From contig NC_037680.1 in the NCBI RefSeq assembly GCF_003255815.1, forward strand, positions 20,693,825-20,757,824: 64,000 bases of DNA. The letters run 5' to 3'. Under the pieces are notes generated by a model. The model saw nothing but the letters and a program-made list of their open reading frames with translations, was not told where the DNA came from and searched no databases. Of the stretch, positions 1 through 12,376 are shown piece after piece (the stretch's first letter is position 1; every line of letters starts with the position of its first letter). The position numbers were made by a program, and so were the translations under genes. Origin of the DNA: Theropithecus gelada (Eukaryota; Chordata; Mammalia; Primates; Cercopithecidae).

Positions 1-620
1 CACCATCTTTGCTCGAAGAAAATCTCCCAGAGCACTGTGAATGTCTAGATGGGAAGTGACTGTGTATTCCATTAGGCCTATGTATGTATATACCCAAAGG
101 CCTAGTCATTGGTATTTAGTACTGAGTTCATCAATGAAATATTAGAAATGTTCCCAATTTACACACACTCAAAAGCTATGAGAGAAGAATGAAAAATTCC
201 AAAACTGAAATATTTCATTTTGAACTCAAATTCATTTACTTCAATACCCTGTTGACTGATGCAATTTTAGATTGTAACAGCAAGAACCAAGTGCACGATG
301 CCTGAAGAAGTAATAAGTAAGGAACATTTTGAAGGAAGCCCTAGAGACAGGAAGGAACTTAGGTAAAGGTTTCTATGTATGTGCAAAAGTACCCATAAGT
401 AAAATGAACCAGTGTGTCAAAATGTAATTCTACAATTCCCAGGGCAACATCTAAAGGAACTAAGTTGCAAGCAATACATTTGCAATACATGAGGGTTTGA
501 GTTTCCAGAAAACTCAGATCAGTCCCAGGAGATCCTCTTTACAGTGTATTCATGAAACAATACAGATTATTAATTACGAGGATATACTTTTTCTTTAACC
601 AGTGACATTCTAAATATTAA
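1..620. other. no recognisable feature
   Basis: AT-rich sequence without a recognised interspersed repeat, long reading frame or RNA gene. Only short homopolymer runs are seen. Confidence 0.5.
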
Positions 621-1115
621 CCAGAAACAAAGAAAACTATATTGGATATACCTACACATAGGTCAGCTTTTTCTTTTCCATGGATGCCAATTTATTTACT
701 CTTCTTCTTTCTAAATACAGCTGGAAACAATCTCTGCACAAACTATCCCAGTACAAGCAGAACAGATTCAGTGAATAATAACTCATTGAAATTGAGGCAG
801 TTACAGTCACATTTGCACTCCCCGAAGCTGGCAGTTTCATTCTCTAGAGACAGGTGCATTTATCACATTCACAACCATAGTAAAACGAAATCATCAACTA
901 AAGGGACTTTGGCTCACTCATTTTCCTCCAGGAGAGCCGCTGAACATTTTAAATATTTAAAAAGAAGATCTCCAGCCTCTATTTTTTCGAAAGAAAGAAG
1001 AAAGCCCAGAGAAGTCAACGGGGAGTGTCAAGATATTCCATGGTACGGTCAGAGGCAAGGACATTATGAGTACTGAACGATTGCATTAATATGGCATATA
1101 TGAACTACTAATAAA
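621..1115 (+). other. open frame, possible terminal exon (unproven)
   Basis: The frame is open from the codon after a TAA at 618-620 to a TGA at 1074-1076, about 150 codons. This is the longest frame in the window not explained by a repeat. The first in-frame ATG is near 682. A pyrimidine-rich tract ending in AG at 719-720 resembles a splice acceptor, and AATAAA lies at 1110-1115, 34 bases after the stop. The C-terminal part is rich in Lys, Arg and Ser and ends in GQRQGHYEY. I recognise no domain, signal peptide or family. It could equally be chance in AT-rich DNA or an untranslated conserved element. Confidence 0.2.
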
Positions 1116-4100
1116 TCAGAATATGGGGGTGGAAGGTGAGCAGAATAGACTAGCATAAAATTTGAAGGCTGAATTCAAATTCATAAAATTTGGTGTTGAA
1201 TTTAGTCATTTTCTTTCTCTATAAATTGTTCTTTGCTTAAGTGTATTCTTAAACCCATAAGGAAAACATATCAGGTTTTACTTCTTTCTCTTTACTGTTT
1301 TGATTTCAGAAATAAGAAACATTCGACCTTGTCACCAAGTTCTTCTGGCTTTGAGCAATGGTATTCAAGATACTTTGACTAGGAATTCTTAATTATTTTC
1401 TATAACCTCAGTTAGAAATGTGGACATTAAAAAAGTTATCATTTTAGGCACTAATTTAGATCTACAAAATGAGTCTTCTATGTACATAAACAGTTTTTTT
1501 TTTTTAAGTAAAATAAATTACATCACATGGATGCAGTAAGGAAAGATTTGAGCATTTCTCCTGGATTACATGATAACGATTACAAACTCATTGATGAAAT
1601 AATTACAATGGCAACTTCTTGGATGTAACTAAACCCCAATTTTGCAGAGCACTATCAACCTGCTTTTAAGACACATACAAATACATGATCTCTAAATAAT
1701 TTGATCAACTTAATAAGCATTTTTGTCCTTGTTACCACATTTTAGGGAATTCTGGTGTGGACTGAGAAATATCATCGTTTTGAAACTAATTTGATGGCTA
1801 AGCATAATGCTCCAAATATGTGAGTCTTCCTACCTCCTCATATTCCCTAGATGATGCCAACGTATCCTTAGATCCTTTGAAAGACCATATAAAAATAATA
1901 GAAATATGAAGAGCAGTAGGCATACTACTTAAGCAAACAAAAACCATTTCTTCTATTACAGGTTTCCCAAGTTAACCTAAACACAACAGACTGCACAAAG
2001 TACAAAACTTCATTGCAAACGCCTTTGAGTTTTGAAAATAAGACATTTGTTGTTTATACTAAAGTCACAGAAGTTTCACAGATAAACAGAAAGAACTGCT
2101 CTCAAGATCTCAATGATGCTTATCCAAATGGGAGAAGGCAGTAATTACACATTGAAATGTAAACGGATTAGCCTTTGGGCTTCCAGAGCACAGATAAACT
2201 CATCAGATCTTACTGTTTATATTAGTTATTGGAATGCTTCTGCTTAAATGCTTAACACCTCTCATCTAAATGTACCAGGTATTCTGATAAGTGTATACAC
2301 GTCAGGTGAAAGTGTTTGGAAACTGATGATGGTCATGGATTGTATGCTGCTCATTGTCTCTAGTAGTATCATATGCAAACAGGGCTTCTTGTTTTCCAGG
2401 TTGGAGCACTCTCTATGAACTTTCAAACATTTGCATTTTCTTCTCTCCACTAAAACCTCTCAGTTGTCTCTCTGACACTGCTTCTGATAATGGAAATGAT
2501 TTCTGCTTATTAGGATAATCTCCAATCCCCAGCTCATCTACTTCCATGTGAGAAATGTTTAAAAATGGTTTTGCCCTAGGTAATATATTTTAAGCTCCCC
2601 AATGACTTTTCCCATCTCACTTCTTGACTAGTAGTTTCTTTTTCTGATATATACAGATATTGATTACATCTTTTTTTCTTCTTCTTCTTTTTTTGGTACC
2701 AAAACACCTATCTAGGTTGGTGGGAGGATGGATGGGTAAAATCTTTAAAGTAATGACCAGGTAAAAATATTTTCATGAAAGAAAGAAAACCAATAGCTAT
2801 ATTTTCAAGTTCAACCACCAAATAGCAAATAGTCTAAAATAGCTTTCCCTAAAACATGAATATTTCTTTAAAAATAATCTATCCATGAAAAAAAATTGGG
2901 TCTGAAAATCTTCTTTAACACTGAATTATAGGTAATTACGATGCTTCAACCCTCCAAGGAGTCTCAAGCCTTTAATTCATATGCTTGGCATATCATGTCT
3001 TTATAATGACATTCAGAGACACTAGGTTCAGCAGTTTTTCCCTTTCCTTTGTCATTCATTACATTCCAAACATTTGTGTCCTACAATATATGTAGGGCAA
3101 CTGGCTTTATAACTATTCTTAGCTCTATAAAGCCAGATATAACTATTCCATAGTGATTGCTGTTTTACCTTTAAATATTTCATCACTTTATTTGCTAGCT
3201 AATATTTTACCACAAGGATGGTTCAAGTTTTAAAAAATGGTATGGAAAATACATATCAAATTAATTGTTACAAGTTTCTAATTCAAAAGAGTAACGTCAA
3301 ATATACGAACAACCTTCATTCCTCAATTTTTCTTTCCCTAAGGGAATCTCTAAAAATTAAAATATGTTCACTGGCTTGAAAAATCAGATTTCCTCATAAA
3401 TTTATCTCAGGAGTTGTCATAATAGGTTTTTATGTTTTATTTTTTAAAAGGGCCTTTCTCTAAGAAGTAAGGCTGTATTCCTGTCTTTATCTGTTTCATG
3501 GTCCATGCCCAATGTATTGACCAAACAGGGCATTGATAGTTAATTAGTTCACAAATGTAAGCTGTATCGTTCCAGAATTAAAGTAATCTGAAGAAAACAA
3601 GAAATTCATGCGACACACATGTGTTGTTCCTCCTGCTGTTTGTGTTGTTATTGCAGGTAGTATTGTGTGGTTGCCAGGGTAGCAGTGTGTGTATTAGTGA
3701 TATGCATGGTATTGTTGTTTGGCCACAGTCGTTCTTATGAGTAGATAGTGCCTGTAGATGATAGTTGACACTAGCAAAGAGAGGCACTAGTTTTACCAGA
3801 GAGAAAATTAGAAATAAATAATTTTCCACAAGAAAGCAGTTAGTTACATTTGTGTGGCTCTGAAATCTTATCAGCCTGAACACAGCATTTGAAGATTTTT
3901 TTTTTTTTTTTTCCTGTGAACTTTACCCTGGGAAGGTTTAAAGATAAAAGATATCATATGCCTTACAGTATTGTGAAAATTGTTGAAGTAAAATCCAGTT
4001 GCTCAGAAAGGGAATAAGAAATTTAGCAAACATCTATTGAAGCATTTTTTAAAAATTAGTTTGAGGATTCTGACCAAAAGCAATACCTGAAATCTTGATG

Positions 4101-4711
4101 ATAACCTATTAACAATAATCATTTTTATAAGTTTAAGTCAAGTGAATTTCTAAAGTCAAACAGTTTGGAGAAAGGAAGACTTATTTCTTAACTGAAAAAT
4201 TGTATGGAAATCTGGAATGAGTAGTAGGCTGAATATAAATAAATACAGTGAATATAGCAAATAAAAAAAAGGTTAGTAAATGTTTCAAATACCTCTAAGG
4301 AGAGAAAGAAGTCATAGTGATTGATCCAAAGGTTTCAAACAGAGATGTTAAACACAGAATAAGATGGTACTTGGGAAAATACAAGAAGTTTTGCTTATGG
4401 CAAAACAAATGAAATACTGATCATTTAGTAGTAGAACAAGCAGGAAATGAAAAAATAACAAGAGATCTAAGATGACTAACCCTCCAAAAATCAGTTGAGA
4501 GTTTGAAAGACAGAAATAAAAATACTGCTATCAGTGAAGGTGACTGATAAATTCTTACCTAAAAACATTATGTTTTCTTTTATATTACAAATAAAAATAT
4601 GTATAATTATATACAAAAACTATGAAATGATATGTATTCACTCAATATATCATTGAAACAGTTTCGGTGAAATTGTTTTGAAGGTAAATCTAAGAATATT
4701 TATTTTATCTA
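1116..4711. other. no recognisable gene or young repeat
   Basis: AT-rich sequence with short poly(T) runs (about 1495-1505 and 3897-3912) and a small TTC-rich patch near 2670-2690. No Alu, L1 3' end or LTR is recognised. Very old, eroded repeats could be missed by eye. The frame at 3578-3883 on the minus strand shows no domain. Confidence 0.4.
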
Positions 4712-4955
4712 TTTGTTTATTTTTTGAGACTTAAGTCTTGCTCTGTCACCAGGCTGGAGTGCAGTGGCACTGTCTTGGCTTGCTGCAACCTCCACCCCCT
4801 GGGTTCAAGTGATTCTCCTGCCTCAGCCTCCCAAGTAGCTGGGATTACAGGTGCGCACCACCACGCCTGGCTAATTTTATTTATTTATTTATTTATTTTT
4901 AGTAGAGACAGGGTTTCACTGTGTTAGCCAGGATGGTCTCGATCTCCTGACCTCA
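4712..4955 (-). mobile_element. Alu, antisense, 5' truncated
   Basis: Sequence matches an Alu read backwards, with the TGAGAC start after a T-rich tail, the GGCTGGAGTGCAGTGGC segment, and the mid-element A-rich linker as a TTTA run at about 4878-4900. It stops at CTGACCTC, so roughly the first 50 bases of the element are missing. At that point it joins an opposite-orientation Alu fragment. Confidence 0.9.
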
Positions 4956-4956
4956 C

Positions 4957-5390
4957 TGAACAGGCTAAGTCACAGCAGAAAATTTTTGTGGCAGCAGGCA
5001 GATAACTTGAACGCAGGAATTTGAGACTAGCCTGGGTGAATGGTAAAACCCCGTCTCTACAAATTTCTCCCCCAAATTAGCCAGGCGTCGTGGCTAATTT
5101 TGAACAGGCTAAGTCAGAGCAGAAAATTTTTGTGGCAGCCGGCAGATAACTCGAGCCCAGGAATTTGAGACTAGCCTGGGCTACATGGTAAAACCCTTTT
5201 TCTACAAATTACCCCCCAAATTAGCCAGGTATGGTGGCACATACCTATAGTTTCAGCTACTCAGGAGACTGAGGACAGAGTATCACTGGAGCCCAGGAGA
5301 CAAAGGTTGCAGTGAGCTGTGATAATGCCACTGTCCTCCAGCCTGGGCGACAGAATGAGACTTGTTTAAAAAAAAAAAAAAAAAAAAAAG
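4957..5390 (+). mobile_element. old Alu, sense, with a 144-bp tandem duplication
   Basis: An Alu-derived segment in sense orientation ends in a poly(A) tail at 5368-5389. Its left part occurs twice head to tail: 4957-5100 and 5101-5244 are closely similar, each starting TGAACAGGCTAAGTCA. The first 35 or so bases of each copy are strongly diverged from Alu; the rest (AATTTGAGACTAGCCTGGG onwards) is clear left-monomer sequence. The right monomer at 5245-5367 looks J-type. Confidence 0.85.
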
Positions 5391-5849
5391 ATAATTTTTG
5401 CAATTACCATCTAGGAAAGAGCTGAGATGGAATGGTCAATTGATTAGATAAAAGAGAAGTGAGATGACAGAGCCGTTCCTTGATGTCTCTTATAGAATAG
5501 AAAGGAGCCAGATTTGGTAAGAGATCCAATTTTGACAAAGGACCAATGATGATAAGAATCGACCATGCTAATTTACGAAGACAGAACACAGCCTATTCCT
5601 ATTTTATCCACAATAATTATTGCATAATTTAGAGGGGGAAATGTCTGTCAAATGTTTACAACTTTTAATATTTATGATATGTATATATTTTAATTAATGA
5701 ACAGTTTTATAATCCAAATTACCTATAGCTAAATGTACAATATACGCACACATGCATGCACACCTTCAAACACACACACAACTACCATGAAGTGATTAGC
5801 AACACATAAGTCAAGTGAGATGATTAGGTATAGGTAATGTTAACATTAG
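5391..5849. other. no recognisable feature
   Basis: AT-rich sequence with a short CA-rich patch at about 5745-5780. No gene or repeat family recognised. Confidence 0.45.
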
Positions 5850-6200
5850 GAAAAATTCTGCAACATGGATGACTCTTGAGGATGTTATATTAAGTGAAAT
5901 AAGCCAGTCACAAATAATTATGCAAATAATGTATAATTCCACTTACAGGAGATACCTAAAGTAATCAAATTCATAGAGATAGACAGTAGAATGGTGGTTG
6001 CCAGGGGCTGGATGTGGGGAGGGAGAGATGGGCAGTTGTTGTTCAATGGGTACAGAGCTTCAGTTTTGTAAGATGAAAAGGCTCTGGAGTTCTGTCTCAC
6101 AAAAAAATGTGAATATACTTAACACTACTGAACTATACACCTAAAAACAGCTAAAATGGTAAATTTTATGTCATGTGTTTTTTTTAATACAATTTAAAAA
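5850..6200 (+). mobile_element. L1 (old L1M-type) 3' end
   Basis: It contains the typical 3'-UTR text of mammalian-age L1 elements: AAGCCAGTCACAAA, GGTGGTTGCCAGGGGCTGG at about 5994, and ATACACCTAAAAACAGCTAAAATGG at about 6135. It ends in an A/T-rich tail. No reading frame remains. The subfamily was not resolved. Confidence 0.8.
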
Positions 6201-6944
6201 TTAGGAAAAACTTGTGAAATTAGCGAAAAATGTTAGTGAATTAGTGAAAAATGTTTTCTCTTTCCCTCGCACAACCTCTGTTATCCCTTGTAATAGGCAG
6301 GCTAGATTTCTAATACTCCTATTCTTTGCCACAATCTTTTTGGTTCAATCCAATCCTGCTTTCCCTCTCTGGAGAGCGCCCAGAAATAAATCTCTGCAAA
6401 ACCTACTCACCTTGAGTACAATTCTCTTGTAAACTGATAATCCACTCATCTACTATATTTCCTAAAATATTTCTAAGATATTTTTCTACACTATTTATCC
6501 TAAGATAAATTATAAGTATGTTGCCCTTTAATTGAACAAGCCTGTCATGAAGGATCCTTGTAAAAGAAAACCCTTATTAAATGCAAAATAACTCATGTTA
6601 ATAGGCAACAAACAGTGAAGAAGTGCTTGTGAGTGTCCTGAAATAATCGTGTGTGTGTGTGTGATGGGGTGCTGCTGAGGAAGAATGGCCAAGAATAGGT
6701 TTTAAGTTAGACACCCTATTTCAGAAAGCATTAGGACTTGAGGGCATGCTTTGCCTGTGTGTGTGCCTATTTCATGTCCCTGACTGGCAACCGAGAAGCG
6801 ACACTGTTAATAATTTGAAGTTAAAATAAAATAATTTAACTGGAATGTCAGGAACTTCATTCAAATCAAGCATATAATTATCAAGACATTTTAAGAGAAA
6901 TGTTTGTTGCTCACTCCAATATTTAGAATAAATAATTTAAATAA
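6201..6944. other. no recognisable gene; short GT run
   Basis: A (GT)n run of about seven units sits near 6649-6662. The rest is AT-rich with no recognised repeat or gene. The small frame at 6214-6432 has no domain. Confidence 0.45.
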
Positions 6945-7187
6945 TTTTTTTGAGAGATGAGTGCCTTATTCTGTCATAGCTCACCACAGCCTACAACTCC
7001 TGGGCCAGGAATCCTCCCACCTTGGTAGCTGGGACTACAGGTGTACTTTTTTTTTTTTTTTTTTTTTTTTAAGATGAGGGTCTTGCTATCTTGCTCAAGC
7101 TGGTTTCGAACTCCTGGACTCAAGTCATCCTCCTGCTTCAGTCTGCCAAGTTGCTGTGATTACAGATGTGAACCACAATGCCTGGCT
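6945..7187 (-). mobile_element. AluJ-like, antisense, with internal poly(T)
   Basis: Reverse-complement Alu text runs from TGAGAGATGAGTG to the CACAATGCCTGGCT end. J-type features are CTCAAGTCATCCTCCTGC and the high divergence. Between the two monomers about 25 bases are missing and a T run of 24 (7047-7070) has expanded from the central A-rich linker. Confidence 0.85.
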
Positions 7188-8154
7188 AGAAGAAATAACT
7201 TTAAAATGAGCTTTGAAGCAACATAAAATGCATCTTAGGAAGTAATCATACTCTGGAAGTAGAATAGTCCGGTGAAATCATTAAACCTTTTCAATTCGTG
7301 TCTTTTTTCTTTTCTTTTAAATGAGATGTTGGATATGAATAGAAATGCTTGACAGATATTTTTAATTTTCCAAGATCCCTTATTTTCATTGTGCAAACAT
7401 ATACAAATTATACAGGATAAAATATAAAAAACTTTTAAAACCAAGACGTGCTAACCACTTTAGACAGATTCTTAGCATCAGCTCTAGTCTTACTGAGATT
7501 TTCATTTTATTCCTTTCAGTACTACTTAGCTTTTTTATTTTGTAGAAATATAGAGGGATTATGAAAATAAAATGAAAGGCTGGACTCTATTAGATTAGAG
7601 ATAGCTTTGGTCCAGCACAAGCTGTGCCTTGAAATAAATCTAAGGCATTTTATGGTTAAAACAGCAAGAAAGCAGTTTAATTTCCCATTAAATCACAGTT
7701 TAATGCACTCTAGAACAAATGAAGTGATTGAAAATTTTGGATATATGATGATGTTTATATTTGTACTCCACAAACACCACACTCAAATGCCATTGACAAA
7801 TTCCAAGTATGCATTAAAGAGAGAAAGGGAGAGGAAATACTCATATATGACACCTGCATGTAAAACATTATCCATTTGCAAAAATGGCACGTAAACAAAC
7901 TGACTCTGCAACATACATCTATAAAATGTTTGCATATTGGAAAGAAGGAAGGAGAAATGTATAACTAAAAACAAATATGCAAATAACTAGGACAGTAAAG
8001 CAAAGACAATACCTGATTATTTTTTGTCTTATCAGCAAAAACTATATGTGTCATCTCACCCCTTTATCTACCAGAAGTATAGATAGTGAATAATTTAAAT
8101 TATGCTAATAAACAGTCAACCATGTAGGACAATTAACAATAAACGCCACGGAAC
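7188..8154. other. no recognisable feature
   Basis: AT-rich unique sequence. A 95-codon frame at 7607-7894 (+) has no recognisable domain, and its composition fits chance. Confidence 0.45.
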
Positions 8155-8375
8155 AGCATCATATAGTTGAAAAAGCACTTGCTTTGGGAGCTGACCTGGC
8201 GTTATGTTGTAGGTGTGCTACTTTCTATAAATAGGGCTTCTGTTTCTTTTTCTTAAAGGGAGATACTGCCTAGTTCAAAGAATTGTTATGATGAAAACAT
8301 TAAATAGCAACTAGAACTAACTATACACCAACTAGAGAGTGACTGGTGTACATTATTTTCTCAATAAATATCAAT
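8155..8375 (+). mobile_element. MIR
   Basis: Diverged MIR core and 3' text: a block ending AAAAAGCACTTGCTTTGGGAG, then TACTTTCTATAAATAGGG and finally CTCAATAAATATC, matching the order of parts in a MIR. Edges are approximate. Confidence 0.6.
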
Positions 8376-9314
8376 ATCCTTTCCCTCCTCAATTAGGTTG
8401 TTCTGTGACTAATATGCAAAATTCCTCCCCTTTTGAGACAACACACAGCAATACACACTAAAATGCCTACACATTCTTCTCCTTTCAGGGTAATTTATTT
8501 TTGAAAACCTATGAGAAATTACTGGAATTTAAAAACATAATTACCTTTGAGATTAAAGGTACATAATTACTTCAGTAGTTAACAAAACCCATGTGAAATA
8601 CTTAGTGTTCATGTAATTAAATGTGTAACAAAACAAGAAGAAACAGTGAAGAAGAAATAAAAAACAATGCAAGTAATGCACTAACATTACTATTATAAAC
8701 TAGCCAACCAATAGTATTTGATAAGAAAATTTAAATCATAAAGTACACATATACACCAAGGTTACTTTTCTTTCTCTACACTTAGTTGTTTATCAGATGT
8801 AGAAAATCCAGATTGGTCTTCTAAATGCTAATACCTTGTTAAATCAAAATATGTATACGAAATTAAACTCCTTCTCAAATTGGGCTTATCTTGGAGTTTT
8901 GCCATATAAGTATTTGCTAACTCTCTTTTTCTAAATACACTTTTGTTTATGGAGAACCAAAAATACAAGTTGTCTTGAGATATATACTCTTGTCCAAACA
9001 CCGCAATGTGTCCATAGTATCACAAGGAACAAAGTTGTCAACATGTGCCTTCATTAACCCTACACTTAGGACTGGCGGCTTTTTTTTTAATCATCCCCCC
9101 CAAGAAGAGAGGAAAGTGACCCGGAAGGCAATTATGATAATGAGTATCATATATAAGAGAAAGTTACTTACTTAACTGTATTCAGTGTTTCTTTGCCTCC
9201 TGAAACCATCTGATAATTATTGATGGTAATAAGCAACTTGTTAACTATGTAGCTATGCTCACTGTTTATAATAAGGTAAGAGTGTGTTGGCTTCTAGGCA
9301 GAGGTAGTTGAAGG
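8376..9314. other. no recognisable feature
   Basis: AT-rich sequence without a recognised repeat or gene. A short stretch near 9125-9155 has several ATTA/TAAT motifs but nothing decisive. Confidence 0.4.
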
Positions 9315-9445
9315 CTCTTGTTCATTTTTTTTTTAATGAGCATACCACAGCCTAGAAAACATAATACTTGTCTAAAATCACAGAAGCTACTTAGAGATGG
9401 AACTGAAACGGTGACTCTGTCCTTTTGCCCTCTTTATTACAATGA
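9315..9445 (-). mobile_element. MIR, antisense
   Basis: It carries reverse-orientation MIR text, with a diverged form of the segment that normally reads like a cluster of GTCACACAGCTAGTAAG followed by GAACTGAAACGGTGACTCTG. A short T run interrupts it near 9328. Confidence 0.45.
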
Positions 9446-9609
9446 CTAAGTCACTAAATGAGTTGAATGGGGAACAGAGTACCATGTGAAACTCACTCAA
9501 ACTAATGTGTACCATAATGTTAACAAGTAGCAAACATTTTCAGGGATTGTTTTAGCCCCTCTCTAGCAGCAAGCTAAAGGAAATGAGAATATTCCACATT
9601 CGATACAAG

Positions 9610-9720
9610 CTCCCTCCATGGGTTTCAGTTTCTTTATCTAAAAATCGGCTCTCCAAATTTGTTGCAAGATAATGTGACACTAGCACTGGACCTGCCACAG
9701 GTAGTTGTATATTCTGAGCT
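9610..9720 (+). mobile_element. MIR fragment
   Basis: GGTTTCAGTTTCTTTATCTAAAA followed by GATAATGTGACACTAGCACTGG is the core-to-3' part of a MIR in sense orientation, diverged. Confidence 0.55.
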
Positions 9721-11379
9721 AGCTCTTCCCCTTCTCTCTCTACATTATGGATATGAAATAAGAACCTGGTGAATGAATGGATTTTTATTATTTAAGATGC
9801 TGTTGTACAATATGTAGATAATCAGACATTACTCTAGTAATTATGTGGTTATGTTTCTGAAAGTGAAAATAAATTTTATTTGTTATATGCCATTTAGGGG
9901 GATAAATGAGGGTCAAGACAAAAAATAAGACAACAGGTCCATATGGAGAATTTAACCTGCAACCTTAATCATGCCAGAAAAATGTAATATATTTAGCCAT
10001 AGGACACAAGTAGACATGTTAAAAACATTCCCTGGCTTTATTTTAAAGGATGATTTTGATGCTGGGTATATATTAAATGAGCTTGGACATCCTCATTACC
10101 CAGTAAGTATATTTTTATACTAGTTGTTTAATTTTGTGAGTGAAACTCACTTGCAATATTGAATTGTTAGTCAAGACGAAAAAAAACAACATAACAGCTA
10201 AAGTTTAACCTTTTACACCTCCCTTTAAAAAAAGAGATGACTGTTTTGGATGAAAATCTAAGTCAGTTATGTACTCTGCTTGTTTTCTTAAAACTGATCA
10301 AACTATGGAACTTAAAATAATACTTCCATAGTGACCTCTAACCATCATTAGGAGTACCAGTTATAGTATATTAGTAACATCGGGGATTATAAAAGTTCGT
10401 AGTTCTATTTACCTTTATTAAATAACTTAGTTCTTGTGGGTTTTGAGTTCCTTTGTATGTTTTTTATAGATTTTCTTCAACTTTCTTGCTGACACATTTA
10501 ACTGCTATCATTGTGCATGTCTTCACAGCCCTATCCTCTTTTTAATTTCCTACTTCCTAATAGGCAGTGGGTTTGGTAACCAAATAACACACTTGTTAAA
10601 ATTGTCAGTATAATAAGATTTTGTCAGTTCTAAGGAAACACTCATATGAGAAAAATGCATTTGTTTAGTTGCATGGACTTTGTGGTTGCAATTTGATTGT
10701 GCCTCGAGTTTTATTGTTTAAATCCTGCTTCTCAACTCTATCAACAATGATGAGGTTGTCATACAGCTAAATCTTGGGATGTGGGATGTTGCTGTTTATT
10801 GAGTAGACACTACCACATCCTCTTTGGGTTTGTTATGGAAACAAATTAGGTTATGTCTGGAAGAGTTAGGGTGCACATCTGGAGAAAGGCAATAAAGTTA
10901 TTCAAAGTTAAACAATATTAGTAAAATAAATAATATTTTTTTGAAATTTGATTTAAGAAGCTACTAAACTGTGCAAGTTCTTGGACTTGAAAAGTACTGT
11001 CATTTTTCATGTTATTCCAACTTCATCAAAATGTCTGTTTTGAAATGCAATGACTTGTATTGGAGGCTTGTTCATTGCAACCTATCTGGTTTGCAAACGC
11101 AGAAAAGAGAAAAAAAAAAAAAAAATGGTTATTTTTACTTGATTCTCCCCAGGCAGGAAAGTACCCTACCACTTCACAGGCTAAAACAAACAATTATTGG
11201 TGCTGGTCTCATTATAAATTGCTTTTCACTGACATAATGAGTTTTTTCTTTCTTTTTTAAAAAGAGACTTAGATAACATGAAACATATGAACTAAATTGT
11301 GTTTGCCTGACATAAGCTGAATTTAAAACTCTTGCTGAGATTACCACCCTTTTAATACTTTTGCCTATTCCTTTGTGAC
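9721..11379. other. no recognisable gene
   Basis: AT-rich sequence with an A run at about 11110-11124. The frames at 10971-11237 and 11060-11260 overlap that A run, which encodes only lysines, and show no domain. Confidence 0.4.
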
Positions 11380-12350
11380 ACAAAGGCTGAATTTTAAAAA
11401 CTTTTGTACAGCAAAAGCAATTTCTACATGTAAAAATACTTGGAGTGCCCTAGGGGTTGTCGGTGCTGCAGAGAGACGGAAGACAAGTTTGATTTTAAGC
11501 TTAAGCTTCAAACATTTATGGCCTAAACGGGGATGTCATTCTGAATTAAGCCTCAAACAGTTTTTTTTATAGGCAAGAAAGGGTATCATTTCTAAGATGA
11601 GCTATAAAAGAATGAAACAAGGCCCCAGTTCCTCGCACTCATCAGAAAGATTTTTCTCCCCAAAAGAGCAGGGATTTCAATTGACAATCCCTGTCTCCTC
11701 CCAATTTGGGCACTTGTGCTCATCTTCAGTGAATTCCCTAACAGTTTCAATCAGAGGAGATATTTTATTTTTCCCTCCTGCTGCGACCAGATATGCCAGG
11801 CTGCTGATGTAAAATCATTGCCACATGACAGTGACTGTTCATGTCCCAACTCATCAGTCCCAACTCACCAGTCAAGGACACCAACCCAGCGTTACAGAAG
11901 TCCTTTACATTGTTCCTGTGTCCCTTGTCTCGCCCTTCACAGCCTGTCCTGACACAAACATATCTTTTTTAAAAGTCTTTGACAGGTTTTCCTCTTTCTT
12001 TGCCTCCTTGGCTGTTTCTGAAGCCCGAGCCGTGGTAAACAGCCTGTGGTTTGATGCAACTCTTTCTACCTCTGCCCTCCTAACTGTAATTATGAGATAA
12101 TTTAGCGGTGATACTGTGAAGCCAAGGTGATTAGCGAATTAACCTGAGGCAACTCCAAGAAGTACGTCTGTAGTACCTCCTGATGCACTTTGCCCATTTT
12201 CGCTTCCCTCTCTCATACTTCCTAATTACTCCAGAGCTTCATGTAGCTTCCTCATTCCCCATGTCCCTAAAAACAGCATTCTACCCAGGCTTCTCTCATT
12301 AGGAAAGATCCAGATGCCTTAAAATATCCCTTCCAGCAAACACTTGGTTT
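11380..12350. promoter_or_regulatory. repeat-free block, candidate conserved non-coding element
   Basis: Nearly 1 kb with no recognised interspersed repeat, more GC-balanced than its surroundings, and keeping several CpG dinucleotides (AGCCCGAGCCGTGG at about 12021, TAGCGGTG at about 12103, ATTAGCGAATTAACC at about 12131). Clustered TAAT/ATTA cores (CTGTAATTATGAGATAATTT at 12083-12102) resemble homeodomain sites. Several overlapping small frames exist but no convincing gene. Enhancer function is inference only. Confidence 0.25.
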
Positions 12351-12356
12351 TAGTTC

Positions 12357-12376
12357 TTTTTTTTTTTTTTTTTTTG
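12357..12376. repeat. poly(T) run
   Basis: An uninterrupted T run of about 19. No Alu or other retroelement body is visible on either side. Confidence 0.9.

Noticed and set aside
3578..3883. 101-codon minus-strand frame
   Set aside because: No domain, no regulatory context, AT-driven composition; consistent with chance.
11597..12100. Overlapping plus-strand frames of 71-91 codons
   Set aside because: Three overlapping frames in the same stretch have no shared splice logic, no domains and no codon-like pattern. The block is better considered as possible non-coding regulatory DNA.
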